A DNA stretch of 64,000 bases from Taxillus chinensis (Eukaryota > Streptophyta > Magnoliopsida > Santalales > Loranthaceae). The position numbers and the translations under genes were made by a program. Position 1 is the stretch's first letter. Each line of letters opens with the position of its first letter. Under the pieces are notes generated by a model, which was not told where the DNA came from, ran no database searches, and worked only from the letters and a program-made list of their open reading frames with translations. The DNA lies in the NCBI GenBank assembly GCA_023512835.1, contig CM042088.1, positions 18,404,986 to 18,468,985 of the forward strand. The letters run 5' to 3'. Of this stretch, positions 1 through 10,197 are shown one piece after another.

Positions 1-1542
1 GTTTTTCCTACTCCTTCTTTTATGCCATGCGGACATAGCATATTTTAAGTGTGGTGTATGGGGAGTGACTTGAGCCACTTGCTTGTCTTTTATGTTGTGA
101 TTGCATGTTTTATTTATTATTTAAAAAAAAAAACTGTTTTTAGTTGCATGATTGTTTGAGTTGTTTGCTTGAATGATTTGCTTGTGGAGACATGGATATT
201 AAGTATGCAATTTTGGCTTTAAATTTAATTTTTTATGCCACATTAGTATCATGTTGTGATAAGGGTGTTAAAGTAGTTAAAATGTGCTCTAATTTAGTTT
301 AATCATGTCTTTATCTCGTTGAATGATATCACCATTTTTTGGAGCTGAGTTTTGAATATTAGCTGAGCATGAAATGCTATGATAGACCTAAGTAACCCTT
401 AAAGTTGAGTGAAAAAAAAATGAAAAATGAGAACAGCTTCTTTTTAGCCATTGAGTGACATTTATGGTTTTTGGGTAATAGTTTGATTTGATACTCTTCT
501 TGCATTCAACATTGGTTATTTAATGGTAGGAGTCAAGTAAGCATGTGATTACTTATTAGTGCTCAGTGTTTGGTGTGGAGTTAGGATGCAAGACCTCTGA
601 GTCATTGTGGATTGTCTTTGCATTCTTTTCTTTATTGTGTGATATTATTGGAAAAGGTCGTGATATAGAATGTGAAAAAGCCATCACTTAATTGGAAAAT
701 GGGATGTGAGAATCAATGAATTATTTTGTCTCTCCTTATGTAGCAAAATGGCAAGGGGTTTGCATTAGAAAAATCAGTCTTATTTATGTGTTATGTGAGT
801 AAAAAAAAAGAGTGAATAATCCATCAAGGGAGAGCATAAAATGTAACCTTGTAAGGTTATTACTTAAAAAAAAAAGAGAAAAAAAAACAGAAAAGAAAAA
901 AAAGAAGGATTCAAAATAAAAGCCTCAATGGCTTGATGTTTATGTGTGATTGTTTAGATTTGTAGCCACATTGGCTGAGTTTTTGTTTATTTGAGAGTGT
1001 TGAGCTCAATTCTTTAGCTCATGGTTTTGTTTTATCAGTTATTAGATTAGAGTGTGAGTTCAAGTAAAGTAGAATAGAGAGTGTGTTTTCTTTGATGAGC
1101 ACAATAGGGAACTCTCATGATTGCTTGGCAAGTACTTAATCAATAGCTGATGGCGAGTGTAGAGATAGAGTTTTTCCATCCATTGTTCATTGATAGGTAT
1201 TGGGCTTGAGAATTACTATATTTGAGTGAGGCTGCTTATCCTTGGTAAGAACTTAAAGGGAAACTAGGTGCTATTTTATCATGGATTGCTTGCTCATATC
1301 TGAAATTTAAGTGGTGATATTGCATGGTTGTTGGACTAGGGATATGGACATGAATGAACTAAGTTATGACGCATTTTGATACTTAAATTCCCATTTCATC
1401 ATGATAGAGTTGCATGCTTAGGAAACCATGATTCTCCTTGATTGTTATTTTATTTTTCTTCCGTTTGATGCGTGTTTATTTTATTTTTGCATGCTTGTAT
1501 GTTTTTGCTTGAGGACAAGCAATGGTTCAAGTGTGGTGTATT
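1..1542 (+). mobile_element. 3' non-coding internal region of an Athila element (left-truncated by window)
   Basis: This stretch matches 24,680-26,213 of the complete Athila element almost base for base, including the A-rich runs, so it is the long untranslated region between pol and the 3' LTR. It contains no convincing ORF. The last bases before the LTR read GTGTGGTGTATT, in place of the usual G-rich polypurine tract. The element continues to the left of the window. Confidence 0.9.
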
Positions 1543-3049
1543 TGATAACGTGCATTTTATGCCGTTATTCTAGTGTTTATTTAGGATGTTTAAGAGCATG
1601 ATTAGAGCCTTATTACCTCATATATCATATATATTTGCTCTAACCCCTAGGAAGATGCTAGTTGCAAATACATGTGCTTTTAAGCTGTTTTGGCAGGTTT
1701 TGGACCTCACTTTTGACATAGTAGATGGCCTCAAACAATTTGCGTGCAAGAACAAAAGTTTCTTAGAATGATGTCATCTACCTACCACAGAAATTTCAGA
1801 GCATTTGGAGCTGAACGTGAATTCACCCAATTCACGTGCAAGCCTATTTTTGCCTCTCAGGCCTCTAAAGGATGCAAGGAAGCTTGGGGAGAAGTTTGAG
1901 CTGATTTGGAGGTGCACGTGAATTCACCATATCACGTGCAAATTGGCGTGCAGAGATATTTTTGGACCGATCTTATCGTTTTTCCATGCTGATCATTTGT
2001 TCCTGAAGGCCCAAGTCCAAATTGTGGATGGAAGATAGAGATTTTAAAGTTTCGAGTGTTACTTATCAAAACTACGCCGTTTTGATAAGTGGGCTAGGTT
2101 ACACACCTCAAAGCCCATCCAAACTCTATAAATACAAGCCTCCACGCCTCTGCTATGTAGGCCTAGACCCCCTACACGTTTTTAGAGAGAGAGAGAGGCT
2201 CCACGACTTGGAGGTGCTCCTTGACCTAGGAGAGCAGCCGTCGTAGCCGTCGCAGCAGCCGTCGCGGATTTTGGAGCCTGGATTTGAAGCTTTGTTGCGC
2301 GCGTGATCAAGAAGAAGATGTTTAGCTTTTCTGCTATGGTGTTGCTTGTAATCATGCGTGAGTAGTCTTTTAATCTAGGGGAGCAATGTAGCCCCCTTGT
2401 TGTTTTGCTGTGTTTTTGAATATTTGGGTTTGGATGATTGAGTTTTGCATGTTTTATGAATCTGTTCTTAATTCTATCTTTGGATGTACACCTTGGTATT
2501 CTTAGCCCTAGTCCAGGGCGGATTGAGATTCATAACTTATTTGTAATTGGTGTGATCATTATCCTTTTGCAAGTATGATTTATTGGCTTTGCATGTATGT
2601 GTGTTTTGATGACCATTCTGGCATACAACTCTTAAAAGGACCTCAATGACCATTTGTTGTCCTTGGCTTGTGTTTAGCATGTTTTCAATCAGACAACCCT
2701 AATACCATGAACCAGTAGAGATAACATAGGGAGGTGAAATTGTGACCCTAGATCCTTTTAATCCTTGAAACTTAATCCTAAAATCAGTTTACTTGCTTTG
2801 TTTATTCAGAAAACCAAATAAAAATTAGATCTTTGGTTTAAAAAAGAAAACTTTTTGCCAAGACATTTTATAGAACAAGAGTAATTGGGTGTTTTGATTT
2901 GAGAACTAGGGAACTAGGCTAATCCCTGTGGGTTCGACCCCTTTCTTGCTGCTATTCTTTTAGTGCAAACTTAGGGAATTTATTATTTTGAAGAGGGATT
3001 TAACGACATTAGCTAGCTCTTTTAGAGAGGCTAAAAATCTTGTCTGTCA
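1543..3049 (+). repeat. Athila 3' LTR
   Basis: The LTR is 1,507 bp, starts TGATAACG and ends TGTCTGTCA, matching the LTRs at 16,694-18,208 and 26,214-27,730. A TATA box (TATAAATA) lies at 2,127-2,134, followed by a short GA run. CACGTG hexamers occur at 1,833, 1,915 and 1,933. The element is inserted in the 3' LTR of the Tekay-like element. The interrupted target corresponds to position 9,476 in the other LTR copy, so the target duplication is probably CACAT (3,050-3,054); its partner is outside the window. Confidence 0.92.
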
Positions 3050-3662
3050 CACATCATACATGATCAACATTTCACAAGGAAATCATAACATGGAAGATTA
3101 TGTTTGAACATCGTATCATAACATCATGATCCAGGTTAACTACCCAGATACCATATCAGAACATAACATATTATCAACTAGATTGACACTCTCCAGTGAT
3201 GTTCTTTACCTAATGCATTGGAGGTCTTTCTGGAACCACCCATAAACATATTGCCAAACATAAAACATATCTTCACAAAATTTCAAACAACCACATCAAT
3301 GGTAAATTTCAACGTAAAGGAAGGTCTTACAATAATAGCCCCGATAAGTAAAAGGGTTATTCACCATTCAATAAATTAGATTACCAACTTTCCAAGAAGT
3401 GTCAAAGAAAGTTAATTATTATATATCGAGATAGAAATATAGAGAAGAAATAGGAAATGAATTTCCACGTCGGAGATCGTGGTAAGGAAAGGGAGAGTGG
3501 ATCCTTACAATAATAATGAAATATAGATTATAATGAAAAAGAAAAAGGGGATGAGAAGAAAACCCTTACAATCACTTGTCGTTCTCCGCGTTCTAAACCT
3601 TAAAAATATCAAAACACTAAATTAGCATTAATGCTTGAAAAGTTCAATATCACACATATCTC

Positions 3663-3666
<4 letters not shown>

Positions 3667-3739
<73 letters not shown>
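3667..3739. repeat. (TA)n microsatellite in LTR
   Basis: This is an almost pure TA dinucleotide tract with two single-base interruptions. The other LTR has a shorter version at 10,091-10,143, so the tract length has changed since the two LTRs were copied. Confidence 0.95.
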
Positions 3740-3740
<1 letters not shown>

Positions 3741-3810
3741 ATACTTTAATTTATATCTTTTAATAGGCATACCGTGCTTGTGGGGTTGAATATTAATTTG
3801 GGTTCCCACT

Positions 3811-4107
3811 TTATTGCTTGTTCCATATCCTATTTCGATCCCATGCATCATAAGCCTTGAGTTGTGGACTAACTAGGTTATATGCCTTGAGAGTTTTTGA
3901 ATAAGATTTACTTCTTGTATTGGGTGAACGGAAAAGACGTTCGATAAGCTTATTTTTCCTACGTGTCTTCCACCTTAACCATGAGGGGATATTAGACACT
4001 GGTCTAAAGGGACGATCAGGAGGAGATAAGGATGGGGATAGCTGTGAGGTTGAAGCATTAACAATTGGGGTTGCAGAAGAAGAAGGGCGATTGTCGGGGG
4101 AATTCAT
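3811..4107 (-). CDS. LTR-encoded basic ORF (unknown function)
   Basis: The ORF is about 98 codons if translation starts at the ATG at 4,107; an upstream ATG at 4,191 is also in frame. The N-terminal third is rich in Ser and Pro. The middle (about residues 45-75) is strongly basic, with the motif RWKTRRKNK, and could bind nucleic acid or act as a nuclear localisation signal; that is inference. I do not recognise a family. A TATA box lies upstream at 4,577-4,584 on the same strand. A plausible donor (AAAG/GTAATA, intron from 4,419) and acceptor (T-rich then TTTAAG, intron end 4,126) could splice out about 290 bp just before the ATG. The other LTR copy (10,198-10,598) is frameshifted. Confidence 0.4.
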   Translation of the reverse strand: MNSPDNRPSSSATPIVNASTSQLSPSLSPPDRPFRPVSNIPSWLRWKTRRKNKLIERLFRSPNTRSKSYSKTLKAYNLVSPQLKAYDAWDRNRIWNKQ

Positions 4108-4230
4108 TTTGGAGCTATCTAGAACCTTAAAAATAAAAATAAAAACATAAGTTAATATTCTCATCTTTTCACTTGAATTATAGAATGACAACGCTATGAT
4201 AAAATACTATAATTTAAAATAATTACACAG

Positions 4231-4362
4231 GTATGTATATGAGGTGGCAAGGCCAACCATGTATGTATATACGAGGTGGTACAACTAATCATATAAATAA
4301 CATATGTAAGGTGGTAAAACCAACCATGAATATAGTATATATGAGGTGGTAAAACCAACCAT
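4231..4362. repeat. four-copy tandem repeat of ~30-36 bp in LTR
   Basis: Four degenerate units share the core GAGGTGGTAAAACCAACCAT, with the first two more diverged. The same array occurs in the other LTR at about 10,636-10,768. It would lie inside the putative leader intron of the LTR transcript. No function is evident. Confidence 0.8.
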
Positions 4363-4576
4363 AAGAATCTACATAATAAATAAGAAGTGACTTCATAATT
4401 TCGAAATCTTAAGTATTACCTTTCGTAGAACTTCAACGCTTGGTAAGTACCAAAAGCAAAAGAGGATTTGAGTAGAGTATTTGGGATGTTAAGAGGGCTT
4501 AAGGGAGTGTTTTGAGAGGGAAATTTCGTGGTGTGGCTTGAGGGATTTGTGCTTAAGAGGAGAGGCAAGACACTCC

Positions 4577-4584
4577 TTATATAG
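4577..4584 (-). promoter_or_regulatory. LTR TATA box of Tekay-like element
   Basis: The minus strand reads CCTATATAAGG here, about 1.4 kb into the LTR, and the same sequence is at 10,983-10,990 in the other LTR. It is the best candidate for the core promoter marking the U3/R boundary. Confidence 0.6.
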
Positions 4585-5417
4585 GCACGGATGGTGGTAG
4601 GTGTGTAGTGTGAAAGTAGTGTATGAATTTGACTTTGGCATCAAATTAAATTATGTAAAATATATAAAATACTTTATTTTATTCCTATTATCCTCTCTTA
4701 AAACGTGGGTATCTTCTCCTACCATTTAAAAAATGTTTTAAGACTTTTCAACCTAGAAGGTTCCTTTGGCATCAAAAGTCCACATTGGTGTACTCCCTAC
4801 TAATTCAATTATAACGTTTTTAATTTTGTAGTTTTTGACAAATGGCCAATGGTATTGCATTACTAACTCAAATATCTACAAAATGGGTATCAATTTTATA
4901 ATTTTTAAATATGTATAACAAAAGTTATTGAATTTTAAAGTCGTACTAAAATGTTTACCCGTTCATACTGAACCTATGTGTAGTATTTTAAATTCTGGAA
5001 TTGATTGGCTTCATATTAAATTCTGAAATTTCTACACGTTTTAGCTAAGTCATAAATGAACAAATGGGCTTTGGTTTCATGTCAATTGGATCTGTATAAT
5101 TCAAGTTATGGATTTTTGAATGTTATCTCCAGAATCTGCCTCATTCAAATTTTTGGGCCTTACCTATGTTTTATACTTTTGGTAAAGTTAAGGCTTGTAA
5201 TACTTACTTACCCATAGTAATTTGGTTTAAGAAACTAAATGACATAATATATAGCATCTAAACGTTTTATGACATATAAGAAATTATTTTATTTTTATAA
5301 TGTATTTAATATTCACGCGGATAAAATAATATAATTGCATAATCAATAAACAATAAAGTAAGATAACATCATAGCATAAAATATTATAAACCTAAGTATA
5401 AACATTAATATCATATT

Positions 5418-5699
5418 CTATGGTCTTCGTAAAATTTCTTGAATTGTATTAGCGTATGTGCGTAGGACGTGTTGTGCTTCGGCGTGAGCGCACAACCCTT
5501 CGGTTAACATTGTCGTGGTTGTCGCACGAATAACCTCAAACTTCTCTCTGTGTCTCGTCGCATTATATTGCAGCCATTGGACACGAGCATTTAGCTCATC
5601 TACAGCAAAGCATAGCTTTGTAACTTCAAGTCGTATTGCTCGCCGATCTTCATCGCGTACACTATTCTCGGATGGCAGTACTTGAGAACTTGATGCCAT
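5418..5699 (-). CDS. LTR-encoded small ORF, paralogue of 6,082-6,372 (unknown function)
   Basis: This is an intact 93-codon ORF starting MASSSQ. From about residue 16 (RDEDRR) to the C-terminal EILRRP it aligns with the internal ORF at 6,082-6,372, sharing RDEDRR, VDEL, MREK/HREK, an IRA motif, MLxEG and YAxTIxEIL. It is rich in Arg, Glu and Leu and predicted mostly helical. A TATA-like TATAAG (5,740-5,735) lies about 36 bp upstream of the ATG. I do not recognise a family. The equivalent ORF in the 5' LTR (11,836-12,105) is frameshifted. Conservation of two diverged paralogues within one element suggests real coding, but this was not tested by substitution analysis. Confidence 0.55.
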   Translation of the reverse strand: MASSSQVLPSENSVRDEDRRAIRLEVTKLCFAVDELNARVQWLQYNATRHREKFEVIRATTTTMLTEGLCAHAEAQHVLRTYANTIQEILRRP

Positions 5700-5985
5700 A
5701 ACTCGTATTATTATTCTTCTTACTTCTATACTCTCTTATAAATAAAATCTCATGCTCATACCTATTTATGGAAGTCCAAACGGATACTATTCATAACGGA
5801 CGGATACTATTCATAACGGCTACTTATCACATGCTAGTTGAATGACTATATTGGGTGCTTATTTTTATCGTGATAATATCTAAAATATCCTTTCTAACTA
5901 TTGTTAACAATAACATTATTATTATTTTATTATTATTACTCTTTAAGTAAGAACTTAAGTAGCTAAAAATTTTGCGGGTCTTACA

Positions 5986-5998
5986 TCCTACCCTCCTT
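5986..5998 (-). promoter_or_regulatory. polypurine tract of Tekay-like element
   Basis: The minus strand reads AAGGAGGGTAGGA directly before the 3' LTR start TGTAAGACC. This position and composition are typical of the plus-strand priming site of Tekay/Del chromoviruses, as is the preceding GAGGATGAAATTTC context. Confidence 0.85.
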
Positions 5999-6081
5999 AA
6001 AGAAATTTCATCCTCGAAATTATTTCGTACCTTCGTTATCACAAAAGCTCATGGTCCCAAGGAGAAAATTATAATTACTTT

Positions 6082-6372
6082 CTACGGCCTATTCAATATT
6101 TCTCGAATTGTATCTGCGTAAACCCTAAGGGTTAAGCGAGCTTCTGCAGCAGAGCCATATTGTCCTTCTGCTAACATTGCCGATGTGGCTGCACGGATGA
6201 GATTAGCCTTTTCCCTCATCCTTGTTTGCTCTAATAGTAGCCAATGATTACGGACTGTCAGTTCATCTACGGTAAAGAGTAGTCTTGTAATCTCAGCCCG
6301 CACCCTTCGTCGATCTTCATCTCGCGTGGTGCTAGATTCGAGTATATACACATGAGAGTTGGATGATGCCAT
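6082..6372 (-). CDS. internal small ORF, paralogue of the LTR ORF (unknown function)
   Basis: This is an intact 96-codon ORF starting MASSNS and ending EILNRP, about 85 bp from the polypurine tract. Roughly half of its residues match the LTR ORF at 5,418-5,699 over a collinear alignment beginning at RDEDRR. It looks alpha-helical, with charged heptad-like spacing; no membrane segment or signal peptide is seen. A TATA box (TATAAATA, 6,417-6,410) lies about 38-45 bp upstream of the ATG, which suggests its own transcript. No family is recognised. Confidence 0.55.
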   Translation of the reverse strand: MASSNSHVYILESSTTRDEDRRRVRAEITRLLFTVDELTVRNHWLLLEQTRMREKANLIRAATSAMLAEGQYGSAAEARLTLRVYADTIREILNRP

Positions 6373-6409
6373 ATCGTTGCACTGCTTCCTAAAGATTATC
6401 TTCTCCTTC

Positions 6410-6417
6410 TATTTATA
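6410..6417 (-). promoter_or_regulatory. TATA box of the internal small ORF
   Basis: The minus strand reads TATAAATA followed by a short purine-rich leader and the ATG at 6,372. Spacing fits a compact plant promoter. This is inferred from motif and position only. Confidence 0.5.
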
Positions 6418-6769
6418 TTTTATACATAGCACTTGCTTAGAATACGGCTAATGATAATGATATTATAATCGATATAGGTTCTCAAATGTCAAAATAGACT
6501 TGTTCTATCATCAATCAAAATCATATCAATCACTTTCTATAGATATAAAATATTGACTAAGATTTGTGGTTTCACATTATAAAACGTGTCATAGACATTA
6601 TCACCAATATTATTACTTTCCATTTATTATGTTTATGATATCACTCTTAAAAATTCTAGGGTTATACGATGACATAGGGTTAGAAGCATCATTTATTTAA
6701 AACAAAATAAAATACGTGAAATAAAATACACCATACAGATTTCAAATTATGATAGAGCTAAGCGGTTTT

Positions 6770-7378
6770 CTAGATGTTGTTTAGATTCGATGATCCAGCT
6801 TCAGCTTCCCAAAGGTCCTTTGAAATAGCACCTTCACGTGTTGGCTTATATGCCTCCATTTTCCTTAGTAGATCCTTGGCTACGCCGCTTACGATGATGA
6901 TCTTCTTTTGTGATGGTTTAATGAAACCTTCTTCGATGGCAGTATCGATTTGGGCTATAAAGGGGTCGAAAAATCCACCTATATTAAGTAAGCCTATGGG
7001 TTTATCATGGATACCTAGTTGAGCCCAGCTGACAATTTCCATGAATTCCTCCATAGCTCCAAGGTCTCCAGGAAGTATAATGAAGCAATCAGAGAGTCTA
7101 GCGACTTCTTCCTTTCGTTGATGGAGTTCGGAGATCATGTTTCCATGCTCTGAATGTGTAGATATATGTCCTCCCGCTGAGCGAACGACTTGAGACAAAA
7201 GCTCCAGAAGTTCAATAATTTTGCAATTGTAGACAACGTCTAACCCTTTAGAGACAAGTTCCTCGCCGAGTTCTATGGTTGCGATCTTATAACACTCTTT
7301 CTTCCCAATGATTTTTCCTCCAAGAACACCAACTCGTTGGAACCTTGAGTTTCGTGGTAGTTTATAGTAGGAAGCCAT
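6770..7378 (-). CDS. LOG-like protein captured by an LTR element
   Basis: This is a 202-codon uninterrupted ORF resembling plant LONELY GUY proteins, cytosolic and nuclear enzymes of about 210-240 aa that release active cytokinin bases from riboside 5'-monophosphates. Matching features are the N-terminal GKK..Y..A..LG.EL strand-helix start (residues 25-41), HQRKEEVARLSD (86-97), the P-G-x-x-G-x-x-E motif as PGDLGAMEE (103-111), the WAQLGIHDKPIGLLN block (118-132) and the EEGFI block (149-153). Unusual points: the glycine-rich YGGGxxGLMG segment is replaced at residues 50-59 by YNCKIIELLE, and the PGGxGT core has Asp, Leu and Ala substitutions. The general-base Glu region and the HQRK Arg-Lys are kept. 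Plant LOG genes contain introns while this ORF has none, so capture through RNA is likely. A TATA box lies at 7,445-7,439. It may have lost catalysis or changed substrate. Confidence 0.8.
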   Translation of the reverse strand: MASYYKLPRNSRFQRVGVLGGKIIGKKECYKIATIELGEELVSKGLDVVYNCKIIELLELLSQVVRSAGGHISTHSEHGNMISELHQRKEEVARLSDCFIILPGDLGAMEEFMEIVSWAQLGIHDKPIGLLNIGGFFDPFIAQIDTAIEEGFIKPSQKKIIIVSGVAKDLLRKMEAYKPTREGAISKDLWEAEAGSSNLNNI

Positions 7379-7438
7379 TTTTCAACTAAATAGAAATTGT
7401 TGTCTAGGTCTAGAACTATGGAAATGGCGCATACTTCC

Positions 7439-7445
7439 ATTTATA
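7439..7445 (-). promoter_or_regulatory. TATA box upstream of the LOG-like ORF
   Basis: The minus strand reads CACTATAAATGG about 61-67 bp before the ATG at 7,378, giving a predicted leader of roughly 30-35 nt. Motif and spacing only. Confidence 0.5.
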
Positions 7446-9051
7446 GTGCTATTCGTTGGGGTGGGTAAACTTAGCGTGTAAGAAAAAGCAAGCTAAAAGA
7501 TAACTTGACCGTGTCTTAGAAGCATGGGAGCATTAACTTCTACATATAGCAAGAGCATGGGTGAGTGCCTTTGGCGTGCGGTATAAAGCATGCATGATAT
7601 AGCGTTAACGTGCAGTAAATCTATACCTATGTAGCTTCAGCGTGCCGCAATATTGAAGTTAGGATTCTTAACTTAAAGCATGGAACAAGATGATAGGTAT
7701 TTACTTGGGCATTAAAGAAAGGAATATATATCAAAAATAAAATAACCGTGGTATATAAAAAAATATAAGGGTTACTTAAACTTAAAATGGTAACATAAGT
7801 TAAACATAACATGTGATAATAGTGATATTTCATAATTTAAATTAAGGGGTCATCATTTATTTGCTTCTCTAACCGAGCATTATAGTCCTTACGTTAAATC
7901 GGGCTACTTACTTGTATACTGCTTAGGAGGTGGCCTAATGGTGTCACCTTGTTTGAAGATTCTGAACGTCTTGGTTCGGTTCATATGCGTTTCCTGCTGG
8001 AGTAGTGGTTGATGATTTGCCACTTACGAGGCCTGCTTGTTATCTGAGCTGGTTCGAGCCTAATTACATATACCCGAATTCGGTAGGCCTATAATTGATT
8101 TGGGCTAGCAATTATTGTTGAAGTGAACGTGAATCTCCACCTTATTATTTAAAATTCTATTATTATTATTATTTTACTTTTCCTTTTCTATTTTTTTTTT
8201 CAACCACATGTTCATACTTTTAACCTTCACCACATATTCTCCATTATAGGCATCTTCAACTTTGTCGTCCCGCACCCTTTCGACTACACCAGCTTCGCCA
8301 TTCTTCATCTAGCATCACCGACTTCGGCTAATCCATGTTGATGTCGAAGACTTGCTTGGTGATGTTCTTTTCAACCTTGATGACTTGATTTCCTTGCTAA
8401 CTAACGCTCTACGAACTAGTTTTAATTGTTATCATTTCTCCGACGAACGTGTTACTCTTACGACAGGCTTCAATCCGGCGAAACAACCACTCCTTCCCTT
8501 CGCTACAAAAATGTTTTCCCTTGTCAAGATCTTGTTTACCTTTCTTGTTATTTTTGTAACGTTTTTATTTTTCATGGACGAAGTGTTTAGTCCAATTTTC
8601 ATACCATTCCTGATGACAATCTATCTGTTCTATATTATCGCAATGTTGGTGTAATTTTCGTTATGTAATATTTCCTTCTGAATAAAAATAATTTGTGGTT
8701 GTGTGTGATATACACTACGAGTATTTTATTTTATAGCGTGTCGAGTGACGTACCTTTCACAAGTGTGTTGTCCTAAAATAACGTTGAAGACTTGATAACA
8801 TACCTTTCACCGTGTCATTTACTAGATTTCACCGTGTCTGCTTCTTTTGAGATATATACACAAAATACCCGTTAGTCCATCAATAAACGAAATATAATTT
8901 CCTAACAAAAATCTCATGCGTTTAAAGTTTTATTGATTTTGATTTCTTGTAGTGTGCTATGCTTTATACAAAATTATCATTCTAAGACCTTCAACTTATG
9001 TATCATACTTCATATTTCTAAGACTCAGTCTCTAACCTATACTAAACCATC

Positions 9052-9063
9052 GCTCTGATACCA
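9052..9063 (-). promoter_or_regulatory. primer binding site, initiator tRNA-Met type
   Basis: The minus strand reads TGGTATCAGAGC, complementary to the 3' end of plant initiator tRNA-Met. It is separated by 2 bp from the LTR end (GTTACA at 9,066), so it fixes the element orientation and the LTR boundary. Confidence 0.93.
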
Positions 9064-10090
9064 ACTGTAACGCCCCCAAATTTGAAACCTCCAAACCGGG
9101 TGCGTTAGCGGAAAATAAATATACAAATTTTATATCAATTTCAAACTATTACTTATTTAATCAAACAAACCATTCATTATTACAAATTTCAATCCAAGAT
9201 CTTTAAGGTTTAGGGGTTTAGAGACTAAGTATCCATAACCCATTATTACATAACAAAGCACACGAGCAAACAACTTAATAAATCTTTAAATTTTCACACA
9301 ACTTTATTTCCAAGCACTTCTCGACTCCTTATCCTAGTTTCTCCATCCCTTAATTACCTGGGGTTGGAAAAGAAATCATAAAAAGGGTGAGCTCAAATAG
9401 CCCAGTAAGGGTAAACATAAGTGGGTAAGGAAAATCATGAAGATATCGAACGTAGGAAATACCATATAATATTTACACATCATACATGATCAACATTTCA
9501 CAAGGAAATCATAACATGGAAGATTATGTTTGAACATCATATCATAACATCATGATCCAGGTTAACTACCCGGATACCATATCGAACATAACATATTATC
9601 AACTGGATTGACACTCTCCAGTGATGTTCTTTACCCAATGCATTGGAGGTCTTTCTGGAACCACCCATAAACATATTGCCAAACATAAAACATATCTTCA
9701 CAAAATTTCAAACAACCACATCAATGGTAAATTTCAACGTAAAGGAAGGTCTTACAATAATAGCCCCGATAAGTAAAAGGGTTATTCACCATTCAATAAA
9801 TTAGATTACCAACTTTCCAAGAAGTGTCAAAGAAAGTTAATTATTATATATCGAGATAGAAATATAGAGAAGAAATAGGAAATGAATTTCCACGTCGGAG
9901 ATCGTGGTAAGGAAAGGGAGAGTGGATCCTTACAATAATAATGAAATATAGATTATAATGAAAAAGAAAAAGGGGATGAGAAGAAAACCCTTACAATCAC
10001 TTGTCGTTCTCCGCGTTCTAAACCTTAAAAATATCAAAACACTAAATTAGCATTAATGCTTGAAAAGTTCAATATCACACATATCTCCTT

Positions 10091-10091
10091 T

Positions 10092-10143
<52 letters not shown>
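10091..10143. repeat. (TA)n microsatellite in 5' LTR
   Basis: This is the shorter homologue of the tract at 3,667-3,739, with three interruptions. Confidence 0.93.
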
Positions 10144-10145
<2 letters not shown>

Positions 10146-10197
10146 ATACTTTAATTTATATCTTTTAATAGGCATACCGTGCTTGTGGGGTTGAATA

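Larger units (their letters stand above)
3050..5985 (-). repeat. 3' LTR of Tekay-like non-autonomous element, cut by Athila
   Basis: Read on the minus strand, the LTR begins TGTAAGACCC at 5,985 and runs 2,936 bp until the Athila insertion at 3,050. It aligns with 9,476-12,361 of the 5' LTR. The rest of this LTR (about 410 bp) should lie left of the window. It carries two ORFs, a promoter-like TATA box (4,577-4,584), an AT microsatellite and a short tandem repeat. A 20-bp unit is doubled at 5,781-5,820 and single in the other LTR. Confidence 0.9.
5986..9065 (-). mobile_element. internal region of Tekay-like non-autonomous element
   Basis: The internal region between PBS and PPT is only about 3.08 kb, and no gag, protease, RT, RNase H or integrase motif is visible in any frame. 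With 3.3-kb LTRs it has the layout of a large non-autonomous (LARD-type) element that would need a Tekay-type helper. It carries two supported ORFs: a small ORF at 6,082-6,372 and a LOG-like ORF at 6,770-7,378. The stretch 7,447-9,051 is AT-rich and holds no supported gene; a plus-strand ORF at 8,352-8,654 has no recognisable domain. Confidence 0.85.

Noticed and set aside
3666..3851. minus-strand ORF across the TA tract
   Set aside because: Half of it is Tyr-Ile repeat translated from the microsatellite.
8352..8654. 100-codon plus-strand ORF with a hydrophobic C-terminus
   Set aside because: It is antisense to the element, has no family signature and lies in AT-rich sequence where hydrophobic ORFs arise by chance.
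9052..9063. tRNA-like sequence
   Set aside because: Only the 12-base complement of the tRNA 3' end is present; this is a primer site and not a tRNA gene. The same holds for 18,212-18,228 and 28,767-28,778.
5986..9065. an integrated DNA virus or pararetrovirus, suggested by several short promoters and small ORFs
   Set aside because: Paired LTRs, a tRNA-Met primer site and a polypurine tract define an LTR element, and no viral replication protein is visible.
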